Assembly (NCBI GenBank): GCA_050692555.1 | Contig: JBOGVS010000043.1 | Location: forward strand, 1 to 23,928 | Length of the DNA: 23,928 nucleotides | Reading direction: 5' to 3' | Source: DAITPV01 sp050692555 | Lineage (GTDB): Bacteria; Actinomycetota; UBA4738; CALAEC01 | Shown here: positions 23,615-23,928 of the stretch, one piece after another | How positions within the stretch are numbered: position 1 is the stretch's first letter | How the letters are laid out: each line of letters opens with the position of its first letter | Notes under the pieces: model-generated | Databases searched by the model: none | What the model was told of the DNA's origin: nothing | Seen by the model: only the letters and a program-made list of their open reading frames with translations | Translations under genes and position numbers: made by a program

Positions 23615-23928
23615 TCACTCCAGGACGAACAGGACCTGGCCCAGCTCCACCACATCGCCGGTGGCGACGGACACCGAGCCAACCACGGCGTCGTGGGTGC
23701 AGGCGATGTGGTTCTCCATCTTCATGGCCTCCAGGATGCACACCACGTCACCCGCCTCGATCTCCTGGCCCTCCTCCACCATCACCTCGAGGATGGTCCC
23801 TTGCATGGGAGCCGTGATCGTATCGGCCAGGTGACCGTGCGCCGTGTGCGCGCTCTTCTCCGGCGGGGCCGGCGCCGTGGGGACGTCGTCGCCCCACACC
23901 CGGACCGGCACACGACGGCCGTCGACCT
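23615..23928 (-). CDS. Biotin-dependent acyl-CoA carboxylase alpha chain, C-terminal part (partial)
   Basis: The 5' end is cut off by the window edge. The visible 104 residues form a biotinyl (BCCP) domain: APMQGTI, VEEGQEIEAGD, and ILEAMKMEN, where the Lys between the two Met is the biotinylation site, then GDVVELGQVLFVLE at the end. The preceding residues VDGRR and VPVRVWGDD resemble the barrel-to-BCCP linker of acetyl/propionyl-CoA carboxylase alpha chains, and the frame is open to the edge. An internal GTG at 23911 is therefore probably not a start. A propionyl-CoA carboxylase would make methylmalonyl-CoA precursor for the nearby mutase, but acetyl-CoA carboxylase cannot be excluded. Confidence 0.85.
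   Translation of the reverse strand, partial: VDGRRVPVRVWGDDVPTAPAPPEKSAHTAHGHLADTITAPMQGTILEVMVEEGQEIEAGDVVCILEAMKMENHIACTHDAVVGSVSVATGDVVELGQVLFVLE

Overview
The window is about 24 kb of very GC-rich, tightly packed chromosomal DNA. Gene content points to an actinobacterium (Actinomycetota), possibly a poorly cultivated lineage: a coenzyme F420:NADPH oxidoreductase, a PknB-type Ser/Thr kinase with an extracytoplasmic sensor domain, a mycobacterial-looking SdhB, many GTG starts, and several genes where a -10 box lies just before the start codon (probable leaderless transcripts). The species cannot be named from the sequence alone. No rRNA, tRNA, IS element or CRISPR array was seen.

Layout. 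Positions 1-213 hold a structured 76-bp tandem repeat running into the promoter of malate dehydrogenase (252-1181, +). A TylM1/DesVI-like methyltransferase (1183-1887, -) lies tail to tail with it and head to head with an unannotated 52-codon Cys-rich ORF (1932-2090, +). A signalling block follows: an FHA-TM-HtrA-type protease (2205-3680, +) converges with a Ser/Thr kinase (3684-5354, -). Upstream of the kinase is a membrane protein (5373-6446, -) whose extracellular domain is a paralogue of the kinase sensor domain. Then come NAD-type isocitrate dehydrogenase (6514-7575, -) and a small SAP/Rho_N-like protein (7627-7968, -).

The minus-strand run from 14738 down to 8029 reads sdhC-sdhD-sdhA-frdA-frdB-frdC-frdD-sdhB. 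A complete E. coli-type fumarate reductase operon therefore sits inside a succinate dehydrogenase operon, between sdhA and sdhB. With mdh, icd, methylmalonyl-CoA mutase (19061-20659, +) and the end of a biotin-dependent acyl-CoA carboxylase alpha chain (23615-23928, -), the window covers much of a TCA/reductive-branch/methylmalonyl-CoA network.

Divergent from sdhC is a three-gene sulfatase operon (14853-19023, +) of GNS/SULF-like exported sulfatases, joined by two identical 10-nt overlaps. It is preceded by a good TTGACC-N18-TAGGAT promoter with a perfect 12-bp palindrome in the spacer. After the mutase lies a wrecked FitAB/VapBC-type toxin-antitoxin locus (operator kept, antitoxin frameshifted, toxin cut to its first strand). 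The toxin stub runs in frame into a secreted two-domain RTX-repeat protein (20980-22506, +), which is translationally coupled to the F420:NADPH oxidoreductase (22503-23210) and a DCC-family thiol oxidoreductase (23207-23584).

The most noteworthy items are the nested sdh/frd operon, the kinase with a paralogous stand-alone ectodomain protein beside an FHA-protease, the palindrome-controlled sulfatase triplet, and the decayed toxin-antitoxin locus feeding into the RTX gene.
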